From Bacillus cereus ATCC 14579 (GTDB taxonomy: Bacteria > Bacillota > Bacilli > Bacillales > Bacillaceae_G): a DNA stretch of 64,000 bases. Numbering within the stretch: position 1 is the first letter of the stretch; each line of letters begins with the position of its first letter. This document shows positions 16,774 through 26,032 of this stretch, piece by piece. Both the position numbers and the translations under genes were made by a program. The stretch is taken from the NCBI RefSeq assembly GCF_000007825.1, contig NC_004722.1, positions 2,272,501-2,336,500 on the forward strand, read 5' to 3'. The notes below the pieces were generated by a model. That model saw only the letters and a program-made list of their open reading frames with translations, ran no database searches and was not told where the DNA came from.

Positions 16774-19006
16774 ATGAAAAAGCACCCGTTACATATGTTA
16801 GGGAGGCTTGTAGCAGGGAGAAATACGCAGTGGATCACTTTATCGGTGTGGGTTCTTATTACATTATTACTTTCATTTACGTTACCACAAGTCACCAGTA
16901 CGAAAGAACCGGAATCCGAAAAATTTACCTGAAACAGCTATGTCACAGCAAGCGGAAGCGCTTATGAAAAAAGAGTTTCCGAATAATGCAGGGAATCCTT
17001 TGTTAGTAGTATGGTATAGAGAAGGTGGGTTACAGTCACAGGATTATAAACTCATACAAGATGTTTATAAAGAGTTAAAATCTAGTCCTTTAAAAGAACA
17101 ATCAACGTTACCACCATTTGATACAATTCCAGAGCAAGTATTATCAAAAAGTGCGTCAAAAGATGGTACATCATTTGTTACACCGGTATTTTTTAATAAA
17201 TCTGCTGGTACGGATATATTAAAAGGAAATCTTGAAGAGTTTAGAAAAATAGTGAATAGTAAGGTGGATGAAGATCCATTTAAACAAAAAATAAGTGAAT
17301 CTGGTTTACATGTTCGATTATCAGGACCTGTAGGTATTCAAACGGATGCAGTTAGTTTATTTAGTCAAGCAGATGTGAAATTGTTAGTGGCTACTGTACT
17401 ACTAGTGTTAGTTTTGTTAATTTTACTGTATCGTTCACCAATTTTAGCGATTTTACCTATACTTGTTGTTGGCTTTGCATACGGTATTATTAGTCCTACA
17501 CTCGGTTTTTTAGCTGATCACGGATGGATTAAAGTAGATGCCCAAGCGATATCAATTATGACAGTATTATTGTTTGGCGCTGGAACGGACTATTGTCTAT
17601 TTTTAATTTCGAGATATAGAGAGTACTTGTTAGAAGAAGAAAGTAAATATAAAGCATTGCAACTTGCGATTAAAGCATCTGGCGGTGCAATAATAATGAG
17701 TGCGTTAACTGTTGTACTTGGATTAGGAACATTACTACTTGCTCATTATGGTGCCTTTCATCGATTTGCAGTACCATTTAGTGTTGCTGTATTTATAATG
17801 GGAATCGCGGCTTTAACGATTTTACCAGCACTATTATTAATTTTCGGTAGAATTGCATTTTTCCCGTTTATACCGAGAACAAATTCAATGAATGAGGAGT
17901 TTGCAAGAAAGAAAAAGAGGGCTGTAAAAGTTAAAAAATCAAAAGGCTCCTTTAGTAAAAAACTTGGAGATATTGTAGTACGAAGACCATGGACAATAAT
18001 TATGCTAACTGTATTTGTATTAGGCGGATTGGCTTCATTCGTACCACGTATTCAATACACATATGACTTATTAGAGTCGTTTCCAAAGGATATGCCTTCT
18101 CGTGAAGGGTTTACGTTAATTAGTGATCATTTCTCAGCTGGTGAACTAGCACCAATAAAAGTTGTTGTTGATACGAAAGGAAAAGAGCTTCCTATTAAAC
18201 AAGAACTAGAGAAATTTTCTTTCGTAAATACAGTAAAAGAGCCAAAAGAGGGAAAAGAAAATAAGCAAATACAAATGTATGAAGTTTCTTTAGCGGAAAA
18301 TCCATACGCAATTGAAGCATTAGATCAAATTCCTAAATTGAAAAACAGTGTAGAAAAAGTATTAAAAGATGCTGGGATTAGTAATGCTGAAGAGCAATTG
18401 TGGATTGGTGGAGAAACAGCTTCATTATATGATACAAAGCAAATTACTGAACGTGATGAATCAGTAATTATTCCAGTAATGATTAGCATTATCGCTTTAC
18501 TATTACTTGTCTATTTACGATCGGTTGTTGCAATGGTTTATTTAATTGTAACTGTTGTCTTATCATTCTTCTCAGCGTTAGGAGCAGGATGGATATTACT
18601 TCATTACGGTATGGGTGCGCCGGCCATTCAAGGTGCGATACCGTTGTACGCATTCGTATTTTTAGTTGCTTTAGGTGAAGATTATAATATCTTTATGGTT
18701 TCAGAAATATGGAAAAACAGAAAGACACAAAATCACTTGGATGCAGTAAAAAATGGTGTAATACAAACAGGTAGTGTTATTACATCGGCAGGTTTAATTT
18801 TAGCAGGAACTTTTGCAGTGTTAGGTACACTTCCAATTCAAGTATTAGTTCAATTTGGTATTGTAACTGCAATTGGCGTATTACTAGATACATTTATCGT
18901 AAGACCGTTACTTGTACCCGCAATTACAGTTGTGTTAGGCCGATTTGCTTTTTGGCCAGGTAAACTTTCAAGAAAGAGTGAAGAAATACAAAAGGTAGAT
19001 GCATAG
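16774..19006 (+). pseudogene. MMPL-family transporter with early frameshift
   Basis: ATG 16774 (after AAGGTGGG) opens a frame MKKHPLHMLGRLVAGRN with a first TM, which stops at TGA 16930-16932 after about 52 codons. The other frame, clean to 19006, carries the rest of an RND-like MMPL protein: two sets of about six TMs, each after an extracytoplasmic domain, with GTDYCLFL and GEDYNIFMV as the conserved TM4 motifs. The frames join if one G is removed from GAACCGGAATCC near 16910, giving KEPNPKNLPETAM. Whole length would be about 743 residues, normal for YdfJ-like MMPL exporters. Either the pump is inactivated or this is a base-call error. ATG 16940 could restart a protein without TM1. Confidence 0.85.
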
Positions 19007-19062
19007 TTAAAAAAGCCAAGGATATTTGAAGTGACCCCTAAAAGTTAGACACGGTTATTTCA

Positions 19063-19872
19063 TTAGGCAGCTTGATAAAAATGAGTCCGGTATTGCACCG
19101 GGCTCATTTTTAATTTTGCCTTTATCCGTTTTGTATTGTAATAATCTATATATTTTTCTAATTCTATTTTGAAGTGCTCTACACTTTCAAACTCTTTTAT
19201 GTAGAGAAACTCAGACTTCATGATTCCAAAGAAATTCTCCATTACTGCGTTGTCATAACAGTTGCCTTTACGAGACATACTTTGTACGATACCTCTTTTT
19301 TGTAATGCGTGACGGTATTGTTTCATTTGATAATGCCACCCTTGATCTGAATGCATCATTAGTTGGTGATTTTCAGGTAAACCTTCTAATGCTGTCTCTA
19401 ACATTTCTGAAACAAGTGAATACGTCGGTCTAGAGCCAATTGTATAGGTAATGATTTCACCATTATACAAGTCTAATACAGGTGATAAATAAAGTTTCTC
19501 ACCGAATAATTTAAATTCTGTAATATCGGTTACCCATTTTTCATTTGGCGTATCTGCCGTAAATTTACGCTCTAAAATATGAGGTGCAATTTTACCAACT
19601 GTTCCTTTATAAGATTTATATTTTTTCATACGTACAAGACATTTTAAACCTAACTCTTTCATAATTCGTTGCACTTTTTTATGATTCACTATTTGATTAC
19701 GATTGGCTAACTCATTACGAATACGACGATATCCATAACGACCTTCGTGTTCATCATAAATCGCTTTAATTTCTACTTTTAAATCGGCATCTGGATCGAT
19801 TCTATCCATTTGTTTTACATAAAAATAATAGGTGCTTCGAGGGATATCCGCTAACTTTACTAATTCTTTCAC
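19063..19872 (-). CDS. IS3-family OrfB (DDE transposase)
   Basis: The 269 residues from GTG 19872 contain HTH_21 (YGYRRIRNELA) and an rve integrase core. The catalytic acids are D in KWVTDITEF, D in MHSDQGWHY and E in DNAVMENFFG, the last within the IS3 block GNCYDNAVMENFFG. The frame is open further upstream and overlaps OrfA. The stretch GGAAAAATC near 19934-19942 would let a -1 slip on A-AAA join OrfA to OrfB, as in other IS3 elements. Confidence 0.9.
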   Translation of the reverse strand: MKELVKLADIPRSTYYFYVKQMDRIDPDADLKVEIKAIYDEHEGRYGYRRIRNELANRNQIVNHKKVQRIMKELGLKCLVRMKKYKSYKGTVGKIAPHILERKFTADTPNEKWVTDITEFKLFGEKLYLSPVLDLYNGEIITYTIGSRPTYSLVSEMLETALEGLPENHQLMMHSDQGWHYQMKQYRHALQKRGIVQSMSRKGNCYDNAVMENFFGIMKSEFLYIKEFESVEHFKIELEKYIDYYNTKRIKAKLKMSPVQYRTHFYQAA

Positions 19873-19898
19873 TTGAAACTCATGCCTTAATTCATAGA

Positions 19899-20420
19899 CT
19901 ACTTGTGCCTTGTCTTGTTTGGTGATTTTTCCTTGTTTTGAACTAAGGCATTCAACTTTTTTAAATACGCATTTTCCATACGTAAGCGTTCTAATTCAGC
20001 TTGTAACGCTTCAACTGAACCTTCTGCCGGAATCTTTTTAGTATCATGTTTTGTGTTTTTATTTTTCATGAATGGACGCCCCTTTTTCTTTGGTTCAAGG
20101 GCATCTAAGCCACCTACTTCAAATTGCTTCTTCCATTGATAAACCGTTGTAAAAGAAGGAACCATGAATATAGCCGCTGTATCCATTAACGATATACCCG
20201 ATTGAGCCATAAAATTTAGTACGTCTAGTTTAAACTCTGCGGTGTAATTTGTATAGACCTCGTGTAAACCTTCTTCTCCATGGAGTTCGTATAAGCGTAA
20301 CCAGTATTGAAATTGTGCCTTTGTAATATGCATCTGTTTTGCATATTCTGCTTGAGAAATTATTTTCGGATTAAATCCTTGAACGAGCGTTAACTTTAAA
20401 TCCTTCGTAAATTTTGTCAT
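19899..20420 (-). CDS. IS3-family OrfA (DNA-binding)
   Basis: This 173-residue protein starts at ATG 20420 after GGAGGTGCAG. It carries two helix-turn-helix units (SQAEYAKQMHITKAQFQYWL and SLMDTAAIFMVPSFTTVYQW) and a leucine-zipper-like C-terminus (ALQAELERLRMENAYLKKLN). This two-HTH form is typical of IS150-type OrfA, which binds the ends and supplies the N-terminus of the fusion transposase. Confidence 0.88.
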   Translation of the reverse strand: MTKFTKDLKLTLVQGFNPKIISQAEYAKQMHITKAQFQYWLRLYELHGEEGLHEVYTNYTAEFKLDVLNFMAQSGISLMDTAAIFMVPSFTTVYQWKKQFEVGGLDALEPKKKGRPFMKNKNTKHDTKKIPAEGSVEALQAELERLRMENAYLKKLNALVQNKEKSPNKTRHK

Positions 20421-20507
20421 ACAAAAAACTGCACCTCCAATTGTTAGACTGTGTCTAACAATTGGGGTGCAGTTCATATTTTCCTTGGCTTTTTTCAATG
20501 TAGTTAA

Positions 20508-20690
20508 TTAATTTTTTGAAGTTAAATCATCAGCTGCAGCGTGATCAGCATCTTCAATTGTTGTTTCGGGCATTCCGTATAAGCCGTTCATTGCTTGTTC
20601 TTCGATAGTAAGATTTGCAGTATTATTATTTTGAATAGATGTAGTGTTTTCAGTAACATTTTCTTTTTTATTCATATTTTTGTTATTCAT
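20508..20690 (-). CDS. Small DUF4025-like protein
   Basis: This 60-residue hydrophilic protein starts at ATG 20690, 8 bases after GGAGG. An upstream ATG (20705) would overlap that site. It has an Asn/Thr-rich N-terminus and a conserved-looking C-terminus (TIEEQAMNGLYGMPETTIEDADHA) that resembles DUF4025 (YozQ type). Role unknown. Its terminator is the one split by the IS3 element. Confidence 0.65.
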   Translation of the reverse strand: MNNKNMNKKENVTENTTSIQNNNTANLTIEEQAMNGLYGMPETTIEDADHAAADDLTSKN

Positions 20691-20789
20691 GTATGTATCC
20701 TCCAAATTTCATTTGATTTATCTATAGTATGTGGATGGATTTCCAGAAATATGTGAATTGATTCTTACAGCCCTTTCCGAACGGGAAAG

Positions 20790-20810
20790 CCCATCGCCTT
20801 TAGGCATGGG
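20790..20810 (+). repeat. Left-end subterminal hairpin of IS605-type element
   Basis: CCCAT-c-GCCT and AGGC-ATGGG pair with one bulged base. This is the kind of structure TnpA binds as single-stranded DNA. Confidence 0.6.
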
Positions 20811-20925
20811 ATGAAAGTGAGGTTGGATACGGAGTACCACTAAAAATCGCTAAGTTTGTGGTACTTTAAGTATCCAAAATATTGGTATCTTTTGTGGTGT
20901 AGTTTAAAAGTAAAACTGATACAAT

Positions 20926-21333
20926 GTGAATATGATAAATGATTATAGAAGAACAAAAACAACTGTGTCATTAATTAACTACCATTTTGTGTTTTGCCCG
21001 CGATACAGAAGAAAAATTTTTCTTAACACAAAAGTAGAAGAACGTTTCAAAGAGTTGGTTCAAGAAATATGCGGAGAAATGGATGTTGCTATTGTCGCAA
21101 TGGAATGCGACAAAGACCACGTTCACTTGTTCTTAAATACACTACCAACACTTAGTCCTGCTGACACAATGGCGAAAATTAAAGGAGTGACATCGAAGCG
21201 TTTGAGAGGAGAGTTTCCTCATCTTCAACACTTGCCAAGTCTATGGACACGTTCCTATTTTGTTTCTACTGCTGGAAATGTATCGACTGAGACAATTAAA
21301 CAGTATGTTGAAAATCAAAAGACGAGGGGGTGA
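20926..21333 (+). CDS. tnpA: TnpA, Y1-type HUH transposase
   Basis: This 135-residue protein has the HUH pair as H65-V-H67 in KDHVHLFL and the single catalytic tyrosine at about Y127 in IKQYVENQ. The REP-like core (NYHFVFCPRYRRKIF) is intact. The start is GTG 20926 or ATG 20932, neither with a strong ribosome binding site. It overlaps tnpB slightly. It would cut and paste single-stranded DNA during replication. Confidence 0.92.
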   Translation: MNMINDYRRTKTTVSLINYHFVFCPRYRRKIFLNTKVEERFKELVQEICGEMDVAIVAMECDKDHVHLFLNTLPTLSPADTMAKIKGVTSKRLRGEFPHLQHLPSLWTRSYFVSTAGNVSTETIKQYVENQKTRG

Positions 21334-21338
21334 AAATT

Positions 21339-22418
21339 GTGTCACAAACAATCACAGTCAAAGTTAAATTGCTTCCAACAAAAGAACAAATTCAGTTATT
21401 GGAACAAAGTAGCTATGAGTATATCAAAGTCATTAATACACTTGTATCTGAAATGGCTGAAGCGAAGAAGAGCACTAAGAAAAGTACAAAAGATGTTGAA
21501 GCGAATCTTCCAAGCGCAGTGAAGAACCAAGCAATTAAAGACGCTAAAAGTGTGTTTTCTACAAAGGTGAAAAAAAGTAAATACAAAGTTATTCCGATTC
21601 TAAAGAGACCTGTTTGTGTATGGAACAATCAAAACTATTCGTTTGACTTCACGCACATTTCAGTTCCACTCATGGTAAATGGAAAATCAACTCGCTTAAA
21701 GGTTCGTGCTTTATTAACTGATAAATATAATCGCAATTTTAATTTGTTAACACACAAGTTAGGTACACTTCGTATCACGAAGAAATCTAATAAGTGGATT
21801 GCTCAAATATCTGTCACAATTCCTACAAATGAAAAAACAGGAACGAAGATTTTAGGGGTAGATTTAGGTCTTAAAGTCCCTGCGGTAGCCATCACAGACG
21901 ATGAGAAAGTTCGTTTCTTCGGCAATGGTAGACAAAACAAATATATGAAACGTAAGTTTCGTAGTGTTCGTAAGAAGTTAGGTGAAAATAAGAAATTAAA
22001 TGCCATTCGACAACTTGATGATAAAGAACAAAGATGGATGCAAGACCAAGACCACAAAGTAAGTCGTGAAATCATTGACTTTGCAACTGATAATAACATT
22101 TCTGTTATTCGTTTAGAACAACTAACGAATATTAGACAGACGGCAAGAACAAGCCGTAAAAACGAGAAAAATCTACACACTTGGTCATTCTATCGTTTAG
22201 CACAATTCATTGAATACAAAGCGAATTTAGTTGGTATTAAGGTAGAATATGTGAACCCTGCTTATACAAGTCAAACATGTCCGAAATGTTCTGAAAAGAA
22301 CAAAGCACCAGCCAGAAAATCCAAGTGCCGATGTGGATTTGAGAAACATCGTGATAGTGTTGGGGCGATGAATATTCGCACCGCAACTGTGATTAATGGT
22401 ACCAGTCAATCAGCTTAA
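21339..22418 (+). CDS. tnpB: TnpB, RNA-guided RuvC-like nuclease
   Basis: This 359-residue protein starts at GTG 21339, 8 bases after GAGGGGG (a GTG at 21330 is too close). The RuvC triad is present: D175 (GVDLG), E260 (RLEQLTN) and D339 (HRDSVGAMN). The zinc ribbon has CPKC and CRC pairs. The N-terminal WED/helical part is normal. The length fits a compact TnpB, and no break is seen, so it may be an active nuclease guided by an omega RNA from its own 3' end. Confidence 0.92.
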   Translation: MSQTITVKVKLLPTKEQIQLLEQSSYEYIKVINTLVSEMAEAKKSTKKSTKDVEANLPSAVKNQAIKDAKSVFSTKVKKSKYKVIPILKRPVCVWNNQNYSFDFTHISVPLMVNGKSTRLKVRALLTDKYNRNFNLLTHKLGTLRITKKSNKWIAQISVTIPTNEKTGTKILGVDLGLKVPAVAITDDEKVRFFGNGRQNKYMKRKFRSVRKKLGENKKLNAIRQLDDKEQRWMQDQDHKVSREIIDFATDNNISVIRLEQLTNIRQTARTSRKNEKNLHTWSFYRLAQFIEYKANLVGIKVEYVNPAYTSQTCPKCSEKNKAPARKSKCRCGFEKHRDSVGAMNIRTATVINGTSQSA

Positions 22419-22573
22419 GATGCTATACGCACTGTCTTAGGAGGGGCAATGAGATGCCCTCATCTTGAAGTCTGTTCAAAACAGAAATGGACTGCGAACG
22501 TTTAGTCATTCAAGAATCCCACCCGTCAATCCGTAAGGATTAGGGCTTGCGACTTTAGTCGTGGGAGTCTCAA
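22380..22573 (+). ncRNA. Candidate omega RNA of TnpB
   Basis: The last part of tnpB and the 155 bases after it form a non-coding, structured right end, including TCCCAC...GTGGGA and CGACTTTAGTCG. In studied IS605 elements this region is the scaffold of the guide RNA, and the guide is the flanking DNA, here beginning about 22574. This is inferred from position; the borders are approximate. Confidence 0.4.
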
Positions 22574-22631
22574 AGCAGTTAAGTAATACTTGCAACGAGT
22601 GGCTTAAGTAATATCTAATTTTTAATTATAT

Positions 22632-22756
22632 AAAGTGAAACTTTAATCAGTGGGGTGTCAGCCCCCGCTGATTATTAGCACGACCCCCACCTAACTTCTT
22701 TGCTTTCGCTGAATTTTGAGGTGGGGGTCTTACTGCCCGGCAAATAGCGGGATAAA
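22632..22756 (-). repeat. bcr1-like repeat, full-length copy
   Basis: This 125-bp copy is flanked by ATAAA (TTTAT on the other strand) at both ends. It contains the hairpin arms ACCCCCACCTAACTTCTTTG and the matching AGGTGGGGGT segment, and a second hairpin around CAGTGGGG/CCCCCGCTG. It lies about 60 bp beyond the right end of the IS605-type element. Confidence 0.8.
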
Positions 22757-22941
22757 ATTGAAAATGAATAAAAGAAGAGAACATGTTTATATTACATGGT
22801 CTCTTTTTATTATTCATTAATATTAAGTAATCGTGGAAAATATAGGGTGATTTGTAGTTTAATAGTAAAGAGAGTGATTAGTGTTAATTTTCTTTGTTTT
22901 TAAGAATTTAAGGATATAAATGTTTTAATAGGGGGAATAAA

Positions 22942-23466
22942 GTGAAATTCGTAAGCATTGAAAAAGATGAGATCTTAATTGGGAATATGGCAAAATTGTA
23001 TTGTAAAGTATTTGAAAAAACAAATTTCAATGAAATGATCGAGCGAATGAATAGGCATATAGAATATACAGGTTTTAAAGGTATAGTAGCAATAAATGAT
23101 GAAAATGAAGTAGTTGGCTTTACTTATGGTTATCGCTCAATGGAGGGACAGTACTATAATCAATTAATGAGAGAAGCGTTACATCTAGAGCAAGTAGACG
23201 AATGGTTACAAGATTGTTTTGAATTTGTAGAGTTAGCAGTCCACCCACAATATCAAAATGAAGGTCTTGGAACGAAATTACATAATGAATTACTAGAAGG
23301 GATTCCAAATAGAACGAGTGTTTTAACAACACAAATAAACAATGAAAAAGCACGTTCGTTATATGAAAGATTAGATTGGGTAAATGTATTAGAACCATTT
23401 CATCCAAGTAAAAATGATGTTCCATATGTAATAATGGGAAAAGCATTAAAAACAAAAGTGAATTGA
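22942..23466 (+). CDS. GNAT-family N-acetyltransferase
   Basis: This 174-residue protein starts at GTG 22942 after AGGGGGAATAAA. Motif A reads VHPQYQNEGLGTKLHNELL (about 100-118), followed by VLTTQINNEKARSLYERLDW (motif B). It is the first of three GNAT genes in a row on this strand. Substrate unknown. Confidence 0.85.
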   Translation: MKFVSIEKDEILIGNMAKLYCKVFEKTNFNEMIERMNRHIEYTGFKGIVAINDENEVVGFTYGYRSMEGQYYNQLMREALHLEQVDEWLQDCFEFVELAVHPQYQNEGLGTKLHNELLEGIPNRTSVLTTQINNEKARSLYERLDWVNVLEPFHPSKNDVPYVIMGKALKTKVN

Positions 23467-23521
23467 TAATTATGCCATTCACAAAAATGGTTGGTTTGTA
23501 ATAATGAAGGGGAAAACGAAA

Positions 23522-24448
23522 ATGACGAAAATATCTATAGAAAAAGCTACAATTTTAGATGCTGAGAAATTAACAGAAATAATGAAAAGAACATTTGATG
23601 CAGAAGCAAAACAATGGCTATATGGCCAAGATGATGTCATTGATTATAACATTCAACCGCCAGGATATTCTTCAGTTGAAATGATGGAATATTCCATTGA
23701 AGAATTGGATTCTTTCAAAGTTGTAATGGATAAAGAAATAATCGGAGGGATAATAGTTACGATTTCTGGTAAGTCGTACGGTCGAATTGATCGTATTTTT
23801 GTAGATCCTGTTTATCAAGGAAAAGGAATTGGATCACATGTTATGAAATTAATAGAAAAGGAATATCCGAACATAAAGATTTGGGATCTCGAAACATCTA
23901 GTAGACAAATTAACAATCATCACTTTTATAAAAAGATGGGTTACCAAATGATTTTTGAATCGGAAGATGAGTATTGTTACGTGAAAAGAATAAAAACAAG
24001 CTCAAACAAAGCGAGTGTAGTTACAAATAAAGATATGAAAAATAGTCAATACGAAAACTGTAATTTAGCAAATACAGAGTATTATCAAGTGAATTTAAAA
24101 AACAGTTCATTTGTTGGTAGCAATATAATGAATATGAATATGAGTAATTGTAATGTAAGTCAATCCAAGTTTAGAAATATAAATTTTAGATGGTCATCAT
24201 ATGCAGATTTAAATCTTTCTGGTAGTAAATTTAATTTGGTGACTTTAGGTGGAGTGCAATTTAAAAATACAAGTCTTGGAGATGAGAAGGAACCTATTGT
24301 ATTCGATAAATGTGATTTGGAATGTAGCACTATAAGTAATAGTAATCTGAAAAATATTGAAATAGAAAATTGTGATATAGTCGGCATGAAACTAAATGGT
24401 ATTTTGATTGAAAATTTGCTTGATTTATATAACAAGGTGAAAAGTTAA
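23522..24448 (+). CDS. GNAT acetyltransferase fused to a pentapeptide-repeat domain
   Basis: This 308-residue protein starts at ATG 23522 after AAGGGG. The GNAT domain covers about 1-155, with motif A in VDPVYQGKGIGSHVMKLIE and a late HHFYKKMGYQMIFESEDEY. From about 165 to 300 the sequence becomes a run of loose pentapeptide repeats (ENCNLANTEYYQVNLKNSSF, then SNIMNMNMSNCNVSQSKFRN), with L/F/M every fifth residue, which predicts a right-handed quadrilateral beta-helix. Both parts are in one unbroken frame. The helix may bind the target or DNA gyrase-like partners; that is open. Confidence 0.82.
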   Translation: MTKISIEKATILDAEKLTEIMKRTFDAEAKQWLYGQDDVIDYNIQPPGYSSVEMMEYSIEELDSFKVVMDKEIIGGIIVTISGKSYGRIDRIFVDPVYQGKGIGSHVMKLIEKEYPNIKIWDLETSSRQINNHHFYKKMGYQMIFESEDEYCYVKRIKTSSNKASVVTNKDMKNSQYENCNLANTEYYQVNLKNSSFVGSNIMNMNMSNCNVSQSKFRNINFRWSSYADLNLSGSKFNLVTLGGVQFKNTSLGDEKEPIVFDKCDLECSTISNSNLKNIEIENCDIVGMKLNGILIENLLDLYNKVKS

Positions 24449-24609
24449 CCAAATCCATATCCATATAGTCTTTAATCTTTTTGAAAATTAAGTATTATAT
24501 CGAAATAATTATGTAAAAATGACATAAAGAAATCCGGGCGAGAAGGTCATTCGTGAACGTTTCTAGAATAACACACAAATATATTGTTATTTATATGGAG
24601 GAGAGAAAG

Positions 24610-25122
24610 ATGGGAATCAACGTTAGAGCAGTAGAAATACAAGATGCTAGAGCAATTCATCGTATATGTATACAGGATAACGTTTTACCGTATATGGTTT
24701 TCTTACCTAGCATGCGTGTAGAGGCTATGGAAAATAGAATTCGAAATTTAGCACCAAATCAATTTGAATTTGTTGCAGAATATGATGGAGAAGTTGTTGG
24801 GTTTGTAGGTTTAACACAAAGTCCGGGCCGAAGATCTCATTCAGGCGATTTATTCATTGGGGTAGACAGTGAATATCATAATAAAGGAATTGGGAGAGCA
24901 CTTCTTACGAAGATGCTTGATTTGGCTGATAATTGGTTAATGTTAGAGAGAGTAGAACTAGGTGTATTAGAAACGAATCCAAAAGCAAAAGCTTTATATG
25001 AAAAATTTGGATTTGTAGAAGAGGGAGTAAAGATAGGGAATTTGAAAGCTCATGGAAAGTTTATTAATGAAATTATGATGAGTCGTTTTAGACCGAATGG
25101 TTTAATTGTACATAATGAATAG
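24610..25122 (+). CDS. GNAT-family N-acetyltransferase
   Basis: This 170-residue protein starts at ATG 24610, right after GGAGGAGAGAAAG; earlier in-frame ATGs lack a site. It has motif A in VDSEYHNKGIGRALLTKMLD and the typical LGVLETNPKAKALYEKFGF block. The family resembles PhnO/YhhY-like and L-amino-acid acetyltransferases. Third GNAT of the run. It ends at a shared terminator. Confidence 0.87.
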   Translation: MGINVRAVEIQDARAIHRICIQDNVLPYMVFLPSMRVEAMENRIRNLAPNQFEFVAEYDGEVVGFVGLTQSPGRRSHSGDLFIGVDSEYHNKGIGRALLTKMLDLADNWLMLERVELGVLETNPKAKALYEKFGFVEEGVKIGNLKAHGKFINEIMMSRFRPNGLIVHNE

Positions 25123-25124
25123 TT

Positions 25125-25156
25125 AAAAGCATGACAGTATACTGTCATGCTTTTTT
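25125..25156. terminator. Bidirectional terminator
   Basis: Perfect arms AAAAGCATGACAG and CTGTCATGCTTTT around TATA, between the convergent GNAT and EamA genes. Confidence 0.9.
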
Positions 25157-26032
25157 ATTAGAACTTGGCTGCAATAAAAATAATACTAAACCAATAAAAA
25201 TAACGGTAATTCCTAGTCCTTGTTGTAAAGAAATGGTCTCATGTAATATAAAGTACGCTAGTATACAAGTGCCAATTGTTTCACCTAAAATACTCATTGA
25301 AATTACAGTAGCACTCATCCATTTTAATAACCAATTAAAAATGGTTTGTCCTAAAATTGTAGCAATGAAAGCTAATCCAATAAAGCACAACCAAGTTTGT
25401 GTAAAGTAATGGATGAAAGATTCTTGTTGCGTGAAAGCAAATATGCCAAGAAAGCCAGCACTACTTCCATAACTAATTACTGAATAGGGTATAAGTGACA
25501 AATCTTTACGAACGTGTTGGCTAATGAAAAAATAAGCAGTAATGATACCGGCAGCAATAAATGCTAAAATATCTCCATATAAAGCTTCTCCACTAATTTG
25601 GAAATCTTGCCAGCCAATGATGATACTACCTGAAATAGCGATGAGGCAACCAATAACCGCTCCTTTCGTAAATCTTTCCTTAAATAAAAAATAACCACCA
25701 ATCATTGAGAACAAAGGTTGTAACGTTACGATAACTGTAGAGCTTGCTACAGAAGTATATTGTAATGATTCAAACCATAGTACATAATGTGCAGCTAAAA
25801 ATAGCCCAGATATGAATCCGAATGTCCATTGTTTTTTCGTTAAAGTTTTTAGCTCATTTCGACTATTTTTATTAAATAGTAATAACGGTAACAGGATCAG
25901 TGTGGCAAAGAATAATCGGTAAAAAGCAATGATTGTCGCAGGAGCATCTGCCAATTTTACAAAAATTGCTGAAGTTGATAAGGCGAATACACCAAAAAAT
26001 AAGATGAAATATGAAAGAATAGGTGATTTCAA
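25145..26032 (-). CDS. EamA-family (DMT) transporter
   Basis: This 295-residue protein has ten hydrophobic helices in two EamA repeats (about 5-140 and 150-290). The first repeat has the usual FVKLADAPATIIAFYRLFFA and the second TVISMSILGETIGTCILAY. It probably exports an amino acid or other metabolite. It stands divergent from the XRE-cupin regulator at 26203, which may control it. Confidence 0.88.
   Translation of the reverse strand: MKSPILSYFILFFGVFALSTSAIFVKLADAPATIIAFYRLFFATLILLPLLLFNKNSRNELKTLTKKQWTFGFISGLFLAAHYVLWFESLQYTSVASSTVIVTLQPLFSMIGGYFLFKERFTKGAVIGCLIAISGSIIIGWQDFQISGEALYGDILAFIAAGIITAYFFISQHVRKDLSLIPYSVISYGSSAGFLGIFAFTQQESFIHYFTQTWLCFIGLAFIATILGQTIFNWLLKWMSATVISMSILGETIGTCILAYFILHETISLQQGLGITVIFIGLVLFLLQPSSNKKA

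Larger units (their letters stand above)
19032..20471 (-). mobile_element. IS3-family insertion sequence (IS150-like)
   Basis: The element is about 1440 bp. The imperfect terminal inverted repeats read TGACCCCTAAAAGTTAGAC (left) and TGCACCCCAATTGTTAGAC (right, other strand). It holds two overlapping-phase frames, OrfA and OrfB, in the IS3 arrangement. No clear target duplication is visible. Confidence 0.85.
19009..20495 (+). terminator. MMPL terminator split by an insertion sequence
   Basis: AAAAAAGCCAAGGA (19009-19022) and its exact reverse complement TCCTTGGCTTTTTT (20482-20495) flank the IS3-family element. Joined without the element they form a normal hairpin with a T-run between the convergent MMPL and DUF4025-like genes. 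Confidence 0.75.
20763..22573 (+). mobile_element. IS200/IS605-family element with tnpA and tnpB
   Basis: The left end follows the pentamer TTGAT (20758-20762), the type of target that IS605-group elements insert behind. A subterminal hairpin (20790-20810, CCCAT-GCCT / AGGC-ATGGG) lies at the left end. At the right end TCCCAC/GTGGGA encloses CGACTTTAGTCG (22550-22561). There are no inverted repeats or target duplication, as expected. The right boundary is an estimate. Confidence 0.8.

Noticed and set aside
20441..20471. GTTAGAC/GTCTAAC palindrome as an operator
   Set aside because: It is part of the right terminal inverted repeat of the IS3 element.
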